NCBI GenBank assembly: GCA_036475545.1
Contig: JAZGAE010000005.1
Location: 1 to 7,087 of the forward strand
Source: JAZGAE01 sp036475545
Lineage (GTDB): Bacteria; Pseudomonadota; Alphaproteobacteria; DATDPM01
Direction: 5' to 3'
Length of the DNA: 7,087 nt
The position numbers were made by a program, and so were the translations under genes. Positions 6,885 to 7,087 of the stretch are shown in pieces; the stretch's first letter is position 1, and every line of letters begins with the position of its first letter. Under the pieces are notes generated by a model that saw only the letters and a program-made list of their open reading frames with translations, had not been told where the DNA came from and ran no database searches.

Positions 6885-6902
6885 CCGCCGGCGAACCGGC
6901 GG
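6885..6902. other. Perfect 7-bp GC hairpin between the two repeat arrays
   Basis: CCGCCGG (6885-6891) and CCGGCGG (6896-6902) are perfect inverted repeats around a four-base loop, CGAA on the plus strand and TTCG on the minus strand. It could act on RNA of either strand. Neither side is followed by a T run, so it is not a standard rho-independent terminator. It overlaps the start of one more CCCGCC head continuing from the A/B/C array. Confidence 0.7.
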
Positions 6903-6915
6903 AAAGGCGTTCCTG

Positions 6916-7087
6916 CCGTAGCGCGGGGTTCGCCGCAGTGAAACTGCCGAACCCGCTGGTCCGAAGCGCGGGAGTCTCCGCAGTGAAACTACCGAACCCG
7001 CTGGTCCGAAGCGCGGGAGTCTCCGCAGTGAAACTGCCGAACCCGCTGGTCCGAAGCGCGGGAGTCTCCGCAGGAGAACTTGCAGAC
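6916..7087. repeat. 45-bp tandem repeat array, continuing past the right edge
   Basis: Three full 45-base units (6933-6977, 6978-7022, 7023-7067) differ at one position only (ACTGCCG versus ACTACCG in the middle copy). A degraded partial unit precedes them (6916-6932, resembling the last 17 bases of the unit), and a degraded fourth starts at 7068 with CCGCAG and matches about 13 of 20 bases. Each unit contains a small hairpin GCAGT-GAA-ACTGC, a second dyad CCCGC...GCGGG with an 11-base loop, and two CCGAA direct repeats 14 bases apart. There are no unique spacers, so it is not a CRISPR array. The unit length is a multiple of three and five of six frames are open, but no start, ribosome site or known domain supports coding. 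Confidence 0.9.

Larger units (their letters stand above)
6570..7087. other. Gene-free, repeat-rich intergenic region
   Basis: No frame here resembles a gene. Open frames exist on both strands but are low-complexity Pro/Arg/Ala products of the repeats. From right to left the region holds a 45-bp tandem array, a perfect hairpin, a compound array of 16-19 bp units, about 100 bases (6605-6708) of plain GC-rich sequence in which I see nothing, and a promoter for the pentapeptide gene. A flanking gene may begin or end beyond 7087. Confidence 0.7.

Noticed and set aside
6933..7087. CRISPR array
   Set aside because: The 45-bp units abut directly with no unique spacers, and no cas gene is nearby.
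6933..7087. 15-residue repeat protein (for example frame reading SETAEPAGPKRGSLR)
   Set aside because: Five of six frames are open through the array, so openness is uninformative. No start with a ribosome site and no known repeat family supports any one of them. It cannot be excluded without the sequence beyond 7087.

Overview
The window is about 70% GC. All four recognisable genes lie on the minus strand, so transcription runs from right to left. The strong G/C third-position bias, the UvrD/PcrA-type helicase with its C-terminal RNA-polymerase-binding module, and the three-domain M24 aminopeptidase together suggest an alphaproteobacterium (possibly Rhodospirillales-like). This is inferred from protein style only; there is no rRNA or other firm taxonomic marker here.

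Layout, in transcription order from the right edge: (i) 6570-7087 is a gene-free, repeat-dense stretch. It holds a 45-bp tandem array that runs off the window edge, a perfect GC-rich hairpin, and a compound array of 16-19 bp units that share a CCCGCCC head. (ii) 6060-6569 encodes a small exported pentapeptide-repeat protein. (iii) 4167-5957 encodes a CLC-family chloride channel/transporter with two C-terminal CBS domains and non-standard residues at several key ion-pathway positions. (iv) 1725-4025 encodes a UvrD/PcrA superfamily 1A DNA helicase, preceded by a 25-bp tandem duplication that repeats a -10-like element. (v) 1-1529 encodes the N-terminal five-sixths of a cytosolic Xaa-Pro aminopeptidase whose C-terminus lies outside the window.

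The genes are separated by about 100-195 bp, and a candidate promoter can be proposed in each gap. They look like independently transcribed neighbours rather than one tight operon, and no shared pathway is apparent: DNA repair, peptide turnover, chloride flux and a periplasmic or lipid-anchored structural protein. I see no mobile element, CRISPR array, tRNA or rRNA, and no convincing rho-independent terminator with a U tract. The most noteworthy items are the two repeat arrays at the right, the duplicated promoter-like unit before the helicase, and the unusual CLC pore residues.
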